Position numbers and translations under genes: made by a program. From positions 1 to 64,000 of the forward strand of contig NZ_QOCB01000080.1 in assembly GCF_003318165.1 (NCBI RefSeq): DNA of 64,000 bases, given 5' to 3'. The notes under the pieces were generated by a model that saw only the letters and a list, made by a program, of their open reading frames with translations, ran no database searches and had not been told where the DNA came from. Below, in pieces: positions 32,539 through 41,598 of this stretch (its first letter is position 1; each line of letters starts with the position of its first letter). Source of the DNA: Psychromonas sp. B3M02. Its GTDB lineage: Bacteria > Pseudomonadota > Gammaproteobacteria > Enterobacterales > Psychromonadaceae.

Positions 32539-33954
32539 TTGTATAAATATTTAAAATACATATTGCCTATATGCGTACCTTTATTGATTCTGTATTTGCC
32601 ATTGTCAGCGTTTCCCTTTGAAGGAATGACTATTGTTCAGAAGCGTATCGCCGCTATTTTTATTTTTGCTACATTGAGCTGGATATTAGAGCCTATTCCT
32701 ATTTACTCCACTTCCGTTGCCATTATTGCCTTTGAATTACTGCTGGTTTCAGATAAAGCCGTTATTTTTTTTCGCGCAGAGGAAGGCTCTGCACAGTATG
32801 GGGTTGTGATGAGCCATGTGGATATTATGGCTACTTTTGCTAGCCCAATTATTATGTTGTTTCTTGGTGGTTTTTTTCTTGCTATTGCTGCGACAAAATA
32901 CCGTCTAGATGTGAATTTAGCGCGTGTATTACTTAAACCTTTTGGCCAAGAGCCTCGTTTTTTGATGTTAGGTTTAATGCTGATCACTGGATTATTTTCC
33001 ATGTTTATGTCAAATACAGCAACGACCGCTATGATGTTGTCTATTTTAGCACCTGTTATTGCCTTATTTAATCCTAAAGATCCTGGCAGAGTGGCCTTTG
33101 CTTTATGTATACCGCTGGCGGCTAATATTGGTGGAATTGGCACTCCTATTGGGACGCCACCTAATGCGATTGCCTTGAAGTATTTACAAGGCGTTAATAA
33201 TATTAATTTTGCTGAATGGATGGCATTTGGTGTGCCATTTACGATCATCTTAATGGCTTTTTCCTGGTACTTAATTAATAAAATGTTCCCAGCGAAACAG
33301 CGTAAAATAGAGCTTGATATTCAAGGTGAGTTTTTGAAAACACCTAAAGCATTATTAGTGTATGCGGTATTTATTATCACCATTCTATTATGGTTAATGG
33401 GCTCCTTACATGGCATGAATTCCTACACGGTGGCGATGATACCTGTGACGGTTTTTTTAATGACAGGGATTATTACTAAAGACGATTTAAAGAAAATATC
33501 TTGGGATGTTTTATGGTTAGTGTCTGGTGGTATTGCGTTGGGTCTCGCCTTGGATAAAAGTGGTTTAGCGGCATTAATTGTCTATAGCATCCCTTTTGAT
33601 TTTTTTTCGCCCTATTTCGTGTTGATTGGCGCTGCATTTTTAAGCCTATTGATGGCTAATTTTATGTCTAATACTGCTACCGCTAATTTACTGATGCCGA
33701 TGATGGCAACACTTGGTGTCTCGATGAGTTCATTGGCTCCATTGGGGGGAGAAGTGACCCTGTTATTAGTGGTGACCTTTGCCTCTTCACTGGGGATGGC
33801 ATTACCGATCAGCACACCCCCTAATGCATTAGCACATGCTACTGGGCATATAAAAACCAAAGAGATGGCAAAAGTGGGGGGAATTATTGGTATTACCGGT
33901 GTTTTATTAAGTTTTGTTACGGTCTGGATAGTGAACTTATTTGGGGCTGTTTAA
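32539..33954 (+). CDS. SLC13/DASS-family sodium:anion symporter
   Basis: About 471 residues from TTG 32539. GGAGG at 32529-32533 lies five bases before it, and the upstream in-frame TTG 32527 overlaps that site. An inner-membrane carrier with about 11 helices. Two Ser-Asn-Thr motifs that bind substrate carboxylate and sodium are present (SNTATTAMM near 164 and MSNTATANLLMP near 374), each followed by a TPP loop (GTPIGTPPNAIA, ISTPPNALAHATG). These define the DASS family (VcINDY relatives). Likely substrates are C4-dicarboxylates or sulfate. The downstream receiver-like gene starts nine bases later and is probably co-transcribed. Confidence 0.9.
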   Translation: MYKYLKYILPICVPLLILYLPLSAFPFEGMTIVQKRIAAIFIFATLSWILEPIPIYSTSVAIIAFELLLVSDKAVIFFRAEEGSAQYGVVMSHVDIMATFASPIIMLFLGGFFLAIAATKYRLDVNLARVLLKPFGQEPRFLMLGLMLITGLFSMFMSNTATTAMMLSILAPVIALFNPKDPGRVAFALCIPLAANIGGIGTPIGTPPNAIALKYLQGVNNINFAEWMAFGVPFTIILMAFSWYLINKMFPAKQRKIELDIQGEFLKTPKALLVYAVFIITILLWLMGSLHGMNSYTVAMIPVTVFLMTGIITKDDLKKISWDVLWLVSGGIALGLALDKSGLAALIVYSIPFDFFSPYFVLIGAAFLSLLMANFMSNTATANLLMPMMATLGVSMSSLAPLGGEVTLLLVVTFASSLGMALPISTPPNALAHATGHIKTKEMAKVGGIIGITGVLLSFVTVWIVNLFGAV

Positions 33955-33963
33955 GGAGTATTT

Positions 33964-34446
33964 ATGGATAAATTACATCTTGTTTGTGTTGATGATAATA
34001 CCGAAATTACCTTTAATTTACTGCAGACACTGTCTCCTTTATCTAACTTTATGACATTGTCACAATGTAATTCTGGAGATGAGGCGTTAAAAAAAATGGA
34101 TGAAATAGACAGGCAAGGAGACTTCCTGGTATTGATTGTTTCAGGCATCACGCAATGTGCAAGCTGTGATGTTCCACTGTTAGAGCAGATCGCTGAGGAT
34201 ATTCGATTTATACATACTAAAAGGATTTTAATTAGCAATGATACGTCTAAGGAAGTATTTATTAATGCCATTAATATTGCACACGTAAATCGATTTTATG
34301 AACAGGACTGGGATGAAGAAATGTTATTAAAACAGGTTCGGGTTTTAGTGACTAAATATATCTTCGCTAAAGGCTTGGAGTATGAGAAGTACCAAGCGCA
34401 TTTAGATTCCGAAACAATATTGAAACGTATGAGAAGAACGGTTTAA
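33964..34446 (+). CDS. Degenerate (pseudo-)receiver protein
   Basis: A 160-residue protein with the outline of a response-regulator receiver: LVCVDDNTEIT opens strand 1 with the two acidic residues, and KRILISNDTS and RFYEQDWDEEML correspond to strands 4-5. The phosphoacceptor position after strand 3 reads LIVSGIT, with Ser where Asp is needed, and the conserved Lys of KPW is replaced (EQDW). Phosphorylation is therefore unlikely. A CASCD cluster follows the lost Asp. There is no output domain, only a helical tail. Placed directly after the symporter gene, it may be a phosphorylation-independent partner. Confidence 0.65.
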   Translation: MDKLHLVCVDDNTEITFNLLQTLSPLSNFMTLSQCNSGDEALKKMDEIDRQGDFLVLIVSGITQCASCDVPLLEQIAEDIRFIHTKRILISNDTSKEVFINAINIAHVNRFYEQDWDEEMLLKQVRVLVTKYIFAKGLEYEKYQAHLDSETILKRMRRTV

Positions 34447-34482
34447 GCGAGGGATAGGCTAATAAATAGGTCGCTAAGTTAA

Positions 34483-34498
34483 AAACTCTGTAGAGTTT
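34483..34498. terminator. Short bidirectional hairpin
   Basis: AAACTCT and AGAGTTT around GT, flanked by AA on the left; on the minus strand it is followed by TTTTT-like sequence. It separates the convergent receiver-like and DUF808 genes. Confidence 0.45.
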
Positions 34499-34502
34499 AG
34501 TA

Positions 34503-35423
34503 TTAATCAGGTTTACGCAACTTTAAGCACAGTGTGACCACCATAAAGCATAATGCCCCAGCGATTAAACCTACTATGCCTGCGAAAATAGTGGGTAGGC
34601 TGGTGGTTAATAAGGCCGGTAAATCAGTGAATAACGTCATTAAATGCTCACTCCATTCAGCAATAAAAGGTAGGTTATGCTCGATTAAACCACCGCCTAC
34701 TAAGAACATTGCAACCGTCCCCACCAATACTAATAATTTCATTAAGAGAGGTGCAAAGGCGATTAATGATTTTCCAATCCAGCCTAACAGTGATCTTGAA
34801 TTATCCTGTGAGCCATTGATTAAATATAAACCTAGGTCATCCATTTTCACGATAGCGGCAACAAAGCCATAAACAAACGCGGTTAATCCTACTGATAAGG
34901 CTACTAATGTTACAATTTGAGCCGTTAGGTCATCGGAAGGAATGGAGGCGAGGGCAATAATAATGATTTCAGCCGATAAGATGAAATCGGTACGAATAGC
35001 ACCTTTAATCTTTTTTTGCTCCATTACTAGTAAGTCGATATGTTGGTCTGCATTAGCTTGCAGGCGTTGTTGTTTTTGAGCTGGTTTATCTGCAGTAAAA
35101 AGAGAGTGAGCTATTTTTTCAAACCCTTCAAAGCAAAGATACACACCACCAATTAATAACAATATATTAATTGCGATCGGCAGAAAGCTGCTTAGCAACA
35201 GGGCCACAGGGAGAATAATCGCTTTATTTAATAATGACCCTTTGGCAACAGCCCAGACCACAGGTATTTCTCGGTCTGCTTTTACACCTGATACTTGTTG
35301 TGCATTAAGCGCTAAGTCATCACCTAAAATACCCGCTGTTTTCTTCGCTGCGACTTTACTCATGGCTGCAACATCATCTAATACAGTGACAATGTCATCT
35401 AATAAAATTAATAAACTAGCCAT
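34503..35423 (-). CDS. DUF808 family inner-membrane protein (YedI-like)
   Basis: A 306-residue protein with a conserved N-terminus LLILLDDIVTVLDDVAAMSK then AAKKTAGILGDDLALNA, and about six later hydrophobic helices (first near 70-105). This is the DUF808/YedI family of gammaproteobacteria, without known function. It stands downstream of smrB on the same strand, about 40 bases after it. Confidence 0.85.
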   Translation of the reverse strand: MASLLILLDDIVTVLDDVAAMSKVAAKKTAGILGDDLALNAQQVSGVKADREIPVVWAVAKGSLLNKAIILPVALLLSSFLPIAINILLLIGGVYLCFEGFEKIAHSLFTADKPAQKQQRLQANADQHIDLLVMEQKKIKGAIRTDFILSAEIIIIALASIPSDDLTAQIVTLVALSVGLTAFVYGFVAAIVKMDDLGLYLINGSQDNSRSLLGWIGKSLIAFAPLLMKLLVLVGTVAMFLVGGGLIEHNLPFIAEWSEHLMTLFTDLPALLTTSLPTIFAGIVGLIAGALCFMVVTLCLKLRKPD

Positions 35424-35465
35424 AACGGGACCTCTTAATGGAGCTGCTGGTGGATTAAGTTAAAC

Positions 35466-36011
35466 TTAGCGTTTTTTCTCTTCTTTCATCTGCCAATCTT
35501 CTAACTCAACTAAAACCGATAGTGCGCCTTGACCACCAAACTCCAAAGGTGCTTGATGGAAAGCAAGGATATCTGGATGCTGTGCTAACCAAAGTGGAAC
35601 CTGTTTTTTGAGAACATGTTTACCCATGCCATGCACCACACTACAGCAATATAAGCCTTCTTTTTTACAACAGTTAATCAAGGCTGCTAATTCACTTTTA
35701 GCTTCTTGTTGGGTTAAACCGTGCAGGTCAAGAATGATCTCTGGCGTGAAGTCACCACGACGTAATTGCTTTACTAAGTACTTTTCAGCATCAGTTCGGC
35801 TATAACGAACGGGACCGTCACTTGGCAGTAATGGTTCATAGGCATCAGAGAAATGGCTTTGTTCAAAGTTTTGTTCACGTTTTTCTTTAATGACCGCTTT
35901 ATTCTTAATGTTTTTCGGGGGCAATTTTATGGTATCCTGTTGCAATTTTTTGATACCAGCAAATTCTGCGCTAAACAGCGAAAAATCATCATCATTATTA
36001 TAATCGGTCAT
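35466..36011 (-). CDS. smrB: Smr-domain endonuclease SmrB
   Basis: A 181-residue protein. The Smr domain (about 95-175) has DLHGLTQQEAKSEL and VVHGMGKHVLKKQVP, followed by FHQAPLEFGGQGALSVLVE. In E. coli SmrB cleaves mRNA between collided ribosomes as part of rescue. The gene is divergent from prmB with 57 bases between, the order also seen in E. coli, supporting orthology. Confidence 0.92.
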   Translation of the reverse strand: MTDYNNDDDFSLFSAEFAGIKKLQQDTIKLPPKNIKNKAVIKEKREQNFEQSHFSDAYEPLLPSDGPVRYSRTDAEKYLVKQLRRGDFTPEIILDLHGLTQQEAKSELAALINCCKKEGLYCCSVVHGMGKHVLKKQVPLWLAQHPDILAFHQAPLEFGGQGALSVLVELEDWQMKEEKKR

Positions 36012-36068
36012 GGTTTTTCCTAAACTAGGTAGTTGAATGAGCGAAGTTTACCTTAAGTGGAGAATAAA

Positions 36069-36980
36069 TTGGATACGATTTTTAGTGATGAAGCGGTTGA
36101 TGAGTTAGTAACCATTCAAGATATATTACGTTGGGCTGTGACCGAGTTTAATCGTGCGGGGCTATTTTTTGGTCACGGTACTGATAATGCTTGGGATGAA
36201 GCTGTACAACTAATCTTGCCGTCATTAAACCTTGAGCTACAAAGCAATATCTCAATTTTGCAATCACGTTTAACACAACGTGAACGTAAAATGTTGGTTG
36301 AGTTAATTGTGACACGTATTGAACAGCGTATTCCTGTGCCGTACTTAACTAACAGTGCTTGGTTTGCAGGGTTAGAGTTCTACGTGGATGAGCGCACTTT
36401 AGTGCCACGCTCACCTATTGCAGAATTGATTGAAACTAAGTTTGAACCTTGGGTACAAACTGCACCAAAACGCATTCTTGATTTATGTACTGGTAGTGGT
36501 TGTATTGCGATTGCTTGTGCTTATGCTTTCCCTGATGCAGAGGTAGATGCTGTTGATCTCTCTGAAGATGCATTAGAAGTAGCAGATATTAATATCCAAA
36601 ATCACGGTTTATCTCAACAAGTATTCCCTATTCAGTCAGATCTGTTTAGTGGCGTTGAAAATGAGAAATATGACCTGATTGTATCTAACCCGCCTTATGT
36701 TGATGCGGAAGATATGGCAAACTTGCCTGAAGAATATAAACATGAGCCTGAATTAGGCTTAGCTTGTGGTGATGATGGACTGGATTTAGTCCGTGAAATG
36801 CTACGTCAAGCAAGTGCAATGTTAAATGATGATGGTGTGTTATTTGTAGAAGTAGGAAACTCGCAAGTGCACTTACAAGCTGCTTATCCAGAGATCCCAT
36901 TCCAATGGATTGAATTTTCAATCGGTGGACACGGTGTATTTGCTCTGACTAAAGCACAGCTTGAAAACATTAACATTTAG
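36069..36980 (+). CDS. prmB: Ribosomal protein uL3 glutamine methyltransferase PrmB
   Basis: About 303 residues. TTG 36069 is preferred over GTG 36057 because GTGGAG then lies six bases upstream, and the product begins (M)[17 protein letters not shown], matching the E. coli start MDKIFVDEAVNEL. It has the SAM fold with [15 protein letters not shown] (about 139-153) and the catalytic NPPY in [11 protein letters not shown]. It methylates Gln on ribosomal protein L3. It is followed by aroC after 63 bases. Confidence 0.92.
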   Translation: MDTIFSDEAVDELVTIQDILRWAVTEFNRAGLFFGHGTDNAWDEAVQLILPSLNLELQSNISILQSRLTQRERKMLVELIVTRIEQRIPVPYLTNSAWFAGLEFYVDERTLVPRSPIAELIETKFEPWVQTAPKRILDLCTGSGCIAIACAYAFPDAEVDAVDLSEDALEVADINIQNHGLSQQVFPIQSDLFSGVENEKYDLIVSNPPYVDAEDMANLPEEYKHEPELGLACGDDGLDLVREMLRQASAMLNDDGVLFVEVGNSQVHLQAAYPEIPFQWIEFSIGGHGVFALTKAQLENINI

Positions 36981-37043
36981 TTATACCTCGCATCTTAATG
37001 GTGCTGGGTATTATTTGAAATTTATTAAAGTGAGAAATTAACA

Positions 37044-38132
37044 ATGGCAGGAAGCAGTATTGGTCAAGTGTTTAAAGTGACAACCTTTGGTGAAAGCCAT
37101 GGTGTGGCGTTAGGTTGCATCATTGATGGTATTCCACCTAACTTAGCGATCACTGAAGAAGATTTACAACATGATTTAGACCGCCGTCGTCCGGGGCAAT
37201 CACGTTATACCACCATGCGTCAAGAAGGCGACCAAGTGAAGATTTTATCCGGTGTATTTGAAGGTAAAACCACAGGTTGCAGCATTGGTTTGATCATTGA
37301 AAACACTGATCAACGTTCTAAAGATTATTCAGCAATTAAAGACCTGTTCCGTCCTGGTCATGCTGATTACACTTATCATCAAAAATATGGACACCGCGAT
37401 TACCGTGGTGGTGGTCGTTCTTCTGCACGTGAAACAGCAATGCGTGTAGCAGCCGGGGCGATTGCTAAGAAATACTTGAAAGAGCAATTTGGTATTGAGA
37501 TCCGTGGTTATTTAAGCCAAATGGGTGATATCACGCCAGATACAATTGATTGGAATGAAGTAGAAAACAATCCTTTCTTCTTCCCTGATACGAGCAAGTT
37601 AACTGATTTAGAAGATTGCGTGAAAGCGTTAATTAAAGAAGGTAACTCAATTGGCGCTAAGGTAACAGTGGTTGCTTCTGGTGTACCTGTTGGTTTAGGT
37701 GAGCCTGTATTTGATCGTTTAGATGCGGAATTAGCGCACTCTTTAATGAGCATTAATGCTGTTAAGGGTGTAGAAATTGGTGATGGTTTTGAAGTAGCCA
37801 ACCAAAAAGGTACTGAACACCGTGATGAAATGACGCCTGAAGGTTTCTTATCTAACCATGCTGGTGGTGTTTTAGGTGGTATTTCAACGGGACAAGATAT
37901 CGTTGCGTCTATTGCGTTAAAACCGACTTCTAGTTTAACTATCCCTGGTCGTACTATTACAACTGATGGTGAAGCAACTGAGATGATCACTAAAGGTCGT
38001 CATGATCCATGTGTGGGTATTCGTGCTGTGCCAATTGCAGAAGCGCAAATGGCAATCACTTTACTTGACCATGTATTACGTCATCGTGCACAAAACTTAC
38101 ATGTAACAACTAATACGCCGCACTTAAAATAA
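37044..38132 (+). CDS. aroC: Chorismate synthase
   Basis: A 362-residue enzyme. Signatures are [17 protein letters not shown], the Arg-rich [11 protein letters not shown], and [19 protein letters not shown] at about 126-144. It converts 5-enolpyruvylshikimate 3-phosphate to chorismate with reduced FMN, the last common step of aromatic biosynthesis. Full length. A strong terminator follows. Confidence 0.96.
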   Translation: MAGSSIGQVFKVTTFGESHGVALGCIIDGIPPNLAITEEDLQHDLDRRRPGQSRYTTMRQEGDQVKILSGVFEGKTTGCSIGLIIENTDQRSKDYSAIKDLFRPGHADYTYHQKYGHRDYRGGGRSSARETAMRVAAGAIAKKYLKEQFGIEIRGYLSQMGDITPDTIDWNEVENNPFFFPDTSKLTDLEDCVKALIKEGNSIGAKVTVVASGVPVGLGEPVFDRLDAELAHSLMSINAVKGVEIGDGFEVANQKGTEHRDEMTPEGFLSNHAGGVLGGISTGQDIVASIALKPTSSLTIPGRTITTDGEATEMITKGRHDPCVGIRAVPIAEAQMAITLLDHVLRHRAQNLHVTTNTPHLK

Positions 38133-38172
38133 TCTGCGTTTAGCACATTACAAATAAGCTGTTATTTAAAAT

Positions 38173-38201
38173 CCGATGTTTCACCGCATCGGTTTTTTTT
38201 T
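38173..38201 (+). terminator. aroC rho-independent terminator
   Basis: CCGATG (38173-38178) pairs with CATCGG (38187-38192), followed by nine T residues. Confidence 0.9.
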
Positions 38202-38249
38202 GCCTGTTAATCAATCAGTCTAAGAATATAGAGGTCAAAAATAGTCAAA

Positions 38250-39143
38250 TTAATTATGTTTGAATAGCACTATGTTGTTGTCTATCTCATTAACTAGCTT
38301 GTTGTCTTTATCAGGGTAATCGAATTGGCTTAATAGGTGACGGATAGCGTGGACACGTGCGCGGCGTTTATCATTGGAATTGATGGTGATCCAAGGTGTG
38401 GACTTTTTATCGGTAAACTTAAACATATCATCTCGCGCAGTGGCATATTCATCCCATTTTTCTAATGCTTCAAAGTCCATTGGGCTTAATTTCCATTGTT
38501 TTAGTGGGCTACTCATACGCTCATGGAAACGGCGTAATTGCTCTAATTTTTCAACGGTAAACCAAAATTTTACTAATACGATATCGGACTCTACTAACAT
38601 GCTTTCAAGTAGCGGGGCTTGTTGGTAAAAGCGTGCTAAATCATCTTTACTACTAAAGTTCATTACGCGCTCTACACCAGCACGGTTATACCAAGAACGG
38701 TCAAAAAAGACGATTTCACCTGCACTTGGAAAGTGATTAATATAACGTTGGAAATACCATTGTCCTTGCTCTCGGTCACTCGGTTTATCCAAGGCAATAA
38801 CTTTTGCATGACGTGGGTTTAAGTATTCGGTAAAACGCTTAATCGCACCGCCTTTACCTGCTGCATCTCTACCTTCACAAATCACCACTAAACGTTTACC
38901 ACTTTTTAACAGGTAATCTTGGAGTTTCACCAACTCAATTTGTAATTTAGCTAAGCTCGTTTCATATTCTGTTTTATCAAGACGTTCTGAATAAGCAAAT
39001 TGTCCTGCTTGGTGGAGTAATTTAAGGCTTTCTTTGGTAGACAGGAGTTGGGCGGTTTTTTCTGCTTTGATCGCTTGGTAATAAAGTGTACAAGCTTGTT
39101 TTATATCGGTTATGTTTTTAGTCGTTGATTGTTCCTGTTTCAT
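38250..39143 (-). CDS. ppk2: Polyphosphate kinase 2
   Basis: A 297-residue one-domain PPK2 (class I length). Walker A is EGRDAAGKGGAIKRF (about 89-103), Walker B FFDRSWYNRAGVERVM (about 150-165), with the lid KPSDREQGQWYFQRY between. It transfers phosphate between polyphosphate and nucleoside diphosphates. The window also encodes PPK1 and PPX 21 kb away, so the cell has both systems. It is followed on the same strand by nothing related. Confidence 0.93.
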   Translation of the reverse strand: MKQEQSTTKNITDIKQACTLYYQAIKAEKTAQLLSTKESLKLLHQAGQFAYSERLDKTEYETSLAKLQIELVKLQDYLLKSGKRLVVICEGRDAAGKGGAIKRFTEYLNPRHAKVIALDKPSDREQGQWYFQRYINHFPSAGEIVFFDRSWYNRAGVERVMNFSSKDDLARFYQQAPLLESMLVESDIVLVKFWFTVEKLEQLRRFHERMSSPLKQWKLSPMDFEALEKWDEYATARDDMFKFTDKKSTPWITINSNDKRRARVHAIRHLLSQFDYPDKDNKLVNEIDNNIVLFKHN

Positions 39144-39187
39144 ATTGATGCTCCATTTTTATAAGCATTGAAATAAGTAGTTTCATT

Positions 39188-39487
39188 TTACTCAAGATAT
39201 TGTTTAAATTTTAAAATTTTGCCTTGTTCTGTTATTGCTATGTGCTCAGCTTCTAATAACTTTTTCTGTCTTAAAAAAGCCTCACCTTTTAATGATATCT
39301 TACCTTGAGAGTTTACGACGCGATACCAAGGTAAGCGAGTGTCTTTAGGAAGCTTTGCTAATATTTTTCCTACATGCCTAGCATGTGCTGGGAATCCCGC
39401 TTGGCTAGCAAGTTGTCCATAAGTGGTTAATTTTCCTTTTTCTAAGTAGGATAAAAGGGTAAAAATATTTTGTGCAAACTCATCCAT
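39188..39487 (-). CDS. Alkyltransferase-like protein (ATL, MGMT-fold)
   Basis: A 99-residue protein with the DNA-binding half of O6-alkylguanine transferases (TYGQLASQAG, ARHVGKILAKLP). The alkyl-acceptor site PCHR of MGMT reads LPWYRVVNSQG, with Trp in place of Cys. This is the mark of ATL/YbaZ proteins, which flip and flag alkylated guanine for nucleotide excision repair but do not repair it. Confidence 0.9.
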   Translation of the reverse strand: MDEFAQNIFTLLSYLEKGKLTTYGQLASQAGFPAHARHVGKILAKLPKDTRLPWYRVVNSQGKISLKGEAFLRQKKLLEAEHIAITEQGKILKFKQYLE

Positions 39488-39616
39488 TAACTGGCTTCCA
39501 TATGTACTTGATTTTTTTAGTCTATTATTTGATCGAACAGGGGTGTTTTATATTACTTAACGTGTAATATAAGTACTAAATATTAATTTTGGCATTAACT
39601 TGTCAACGGAATAAAC

Positions 39617-41227
39617 ATGAATATCCGTGGTTTACTTATCATTACTTTTTGCTTAATAGTCATCATACCCATGACGATTTTTTGGGCGTGGCCTTATTCA
39701 AAAGCGTTAGACCTTGAAATTCAAGAAGTGAATGAAAAACATTTAGTTATCGCTAAGAACCTTTCTACTGCTTTTGAACGTTACTATCAAGATGTATTAG
39801 GTGTTTTTTCTATATTAGAGACGGGTTCTCAAAAACAAGTCAATTCACCTGAGTTTAATGCTTTTTTAAACAGTTTTCAGTTTCTTGAAGTGGCTGTAAT
39901 TACTCAAAATGGCGAACTGCAAACCTGTATTTTTAGTCGTCATGAGCAGTGTCAGCCAGTCACCGATAATGCCATTTTATTGTTAGCTAAGCAGACGTTA
40001 GAGGAAGGAAAAATTCGTATTTCTACGGTGACAGAAGCTATGAATATTGATGACAATCCGCTAATGCTGGTGGTTAAAAAGTTAGGAAATCAGATTTTAT
40101 TGGGTTATCTGTCTACAGAATACATTATAAAAATGGGAAAACGAGTAGCGTTCGGTGAAAAAGGCCATGCTGCGATTGTTGATCAAACTGGGCAGGCGTT
40201 GGCTCATCCTTTAGCTTCTTGGGTGAAAACCAGAAAGGATATGAGTAAAGTAAGTGCAGTACAAAAAATGCTAGCGGGTAAAACCGGAGTTGAGAAATTT
40301 TACTCTCCAGCTTTGAAAGGTGACATGATCGCTGGTTACACCAGTGTGCCGGGTGCTGGGTGGGGGGTAATGGTACCGCAACCGATTAAAGAATTAGAAG
40401 GTACTGCCGTTGAGATTGATAAAGCGGCGCTAATGGTGATGCTGATAGGTATTGCTTTAGCCTGTTTATTTGCCATCCCCGTCTCTTTGTTGATAATTAA
40501 ACCTTTGGAAAACCTATCCCGAACCATCAATTCAATTAAAAGCGGAGAGAGTCAAGTTAACTTACAGTTCACTCTTTCTAGGGCTGTCCCCCAAGAAATT
40601 TCTGAGTTGAAAACGCAGTTTGCTCATATGATGGAAACCATAGAAGCAAAAGAAAACGTCATTGCCAAACTCGCTTATTTTGATTCTCATACCGGCTTGC
40701 CTAACCGTAATTACTTTTATCGTTTGTCGAATAAAGCATTAGCTAAAATGATAACATTGAATCAAAAGGGCGCCTTAGTGTTTATCGACTTTGATGGATT
40801 TAAGGAGGTTAATGATACCTACGGCCATAAAGCGGGTGATGAATTGCTTTATTTATTTGGTCAAAGACTCACTCGTTTTTTTCAGTTAAACAATCTATCT
40901 AAAAGTGAATTAGCCTTTTATGACGCTTTACCTGAGATCATCCCCGCTCGGTTAGGCGGAGATGAGTTTGTTATTTTATTGCAAGATGTAAAGGATAAAC
41001 AAGAGGTGGCGTCGATTATTGAAGATTTACTGGGTACTGTTTTTGCTGAATACAAGATGAATCAACAGCTCAATTTGAAGGTGACTGGTAGTGCTGGTAT
41101 CGCATTATTTCCAGAAGATGGTAAAGAGTATGACCAGTTAATGAGAGCGGCAGATTTAGCGATGTATGCTGCAAAATCAGCAGGAAAAAATACACTTTGT
41201 TTTACTGAAGAGTCATGTAATCGTTAG
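39617..41227 (+). CDS. Membrane diguanylate cyclase (Cache-HAMP-GGDEF)
   Basis: A 536-residue inner-membrane signalling protein. TM1 is about 5-25, a periplasmic Cache-like sensor about 30-270 (GEKGHAAIVDQTGQALAHPL is characteristic), TM2 about 273-296, HAMP about 297-350 and a GGDEF domain from about 355. The active site is intact as RLGGDEFVILLQD. An unusual segment of about 20 residues (NNLSKSELAFYDALPEIIPA) lies before GGDEF, and the RxxD inhibitory site is not found at its usual place five residues before the motif. No EAL domain is present. It should make c-di-GMP in response to a periplasmic ligand. Confidence 0.88.
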   Translation: MNIRGLLIITFCLIVIIPMTIFWAWPYSKALDLEIQEVNEKHLVIAKNLSTAFERYYQDVLGVFSILETGSQKQVNSPEFNAFLNSFQFLEVAVITQNGELQTCIFSRHEQCQPVTDNAILLLAKQTLEEGKIRISTVTEAMNIDDNPLMLVVKKLGNQILLGYLSTEYIIKMGKRVAFGEKGHAAIVDQTGQALAHPLASWVKTRKDMSKVSAVQKMLAGKTGVEKFYSPALKGDMIAGYTSVPGAGWGVMVPQPIKELEGTAVEIDKAALMVMLIGIALACLFAIPVSLLIIKPLENLSRTINSIKSGESQVNLQFTLSRAVPQEISELKTQFAHMMETIEAKENVIAKLAYFDSHTGLPNRNYFYRLSNKALAKMITLNQKGALVFIDFDGFKEVNDTYGHKAGDELLYLFGQRLTRFFQLNNLSKSELAFYDALPEIIPARLGGDEFVILLQDVKDKQEVASIIEDLLGTVFAEYKMNQQLNLKVTGSAGIALFPEDGKEYDQLMRAADLAMYAAKSAGKNTLCFTEESCNR

Positions 41228-41598
41228 CTTATAATAACAATAATATGGTTGATTTGGCTGCAAGCACTGCCAATTTCAACTATCTTTTAAACTTCGTCAC
41301 TGTGCCTATTAAGCTTGTTTTAAACTAGCCCGCTAAAAAATAAAAATTCTTTCCTTAGATAAAGAAATGCTCTCAACATTATAAAATTACTTTTAATTTC
41401 AGATGGATAGATTTATTTTTTCTCATGCCTCATATACTGCCCATTTTATTTTTTGCTTAAATAAATAGTTTTTCTGCATAAGTATTTAGCTTTTATTTCT
41501 TGTTATGGTAATGATAGTTATTTGCATTTATCATTGGGAATGTTTATTCTCCAAACCCCTTTTTACTTTTACTTGGCGAGCAGTCGTTCTAATGGATT
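41228..41598. other. AT-rich leader of the gltB2-diflavin operon
   Basis: No gene is supported. AT-rich sequence holds the promoter of the following operon. The most distinct structure is the Fur-like dyad at 41510-41535. I find no sigma-54 element here, unlike the regular gltBD operon. Confidence 0.5.
41510..41535. promoter_or_regulatory. Fur-box-like dyad before gltB2
   Basis: AATGATA (41510-41516) and TATCATT (41529-41535) are inverted around 12 bases. The left part, aligned to the 19-bp Fur consensus, matches about 14 positions. It is 65-90 bases before the gltB2 start. By-eye match only. Confidence 0.35.
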
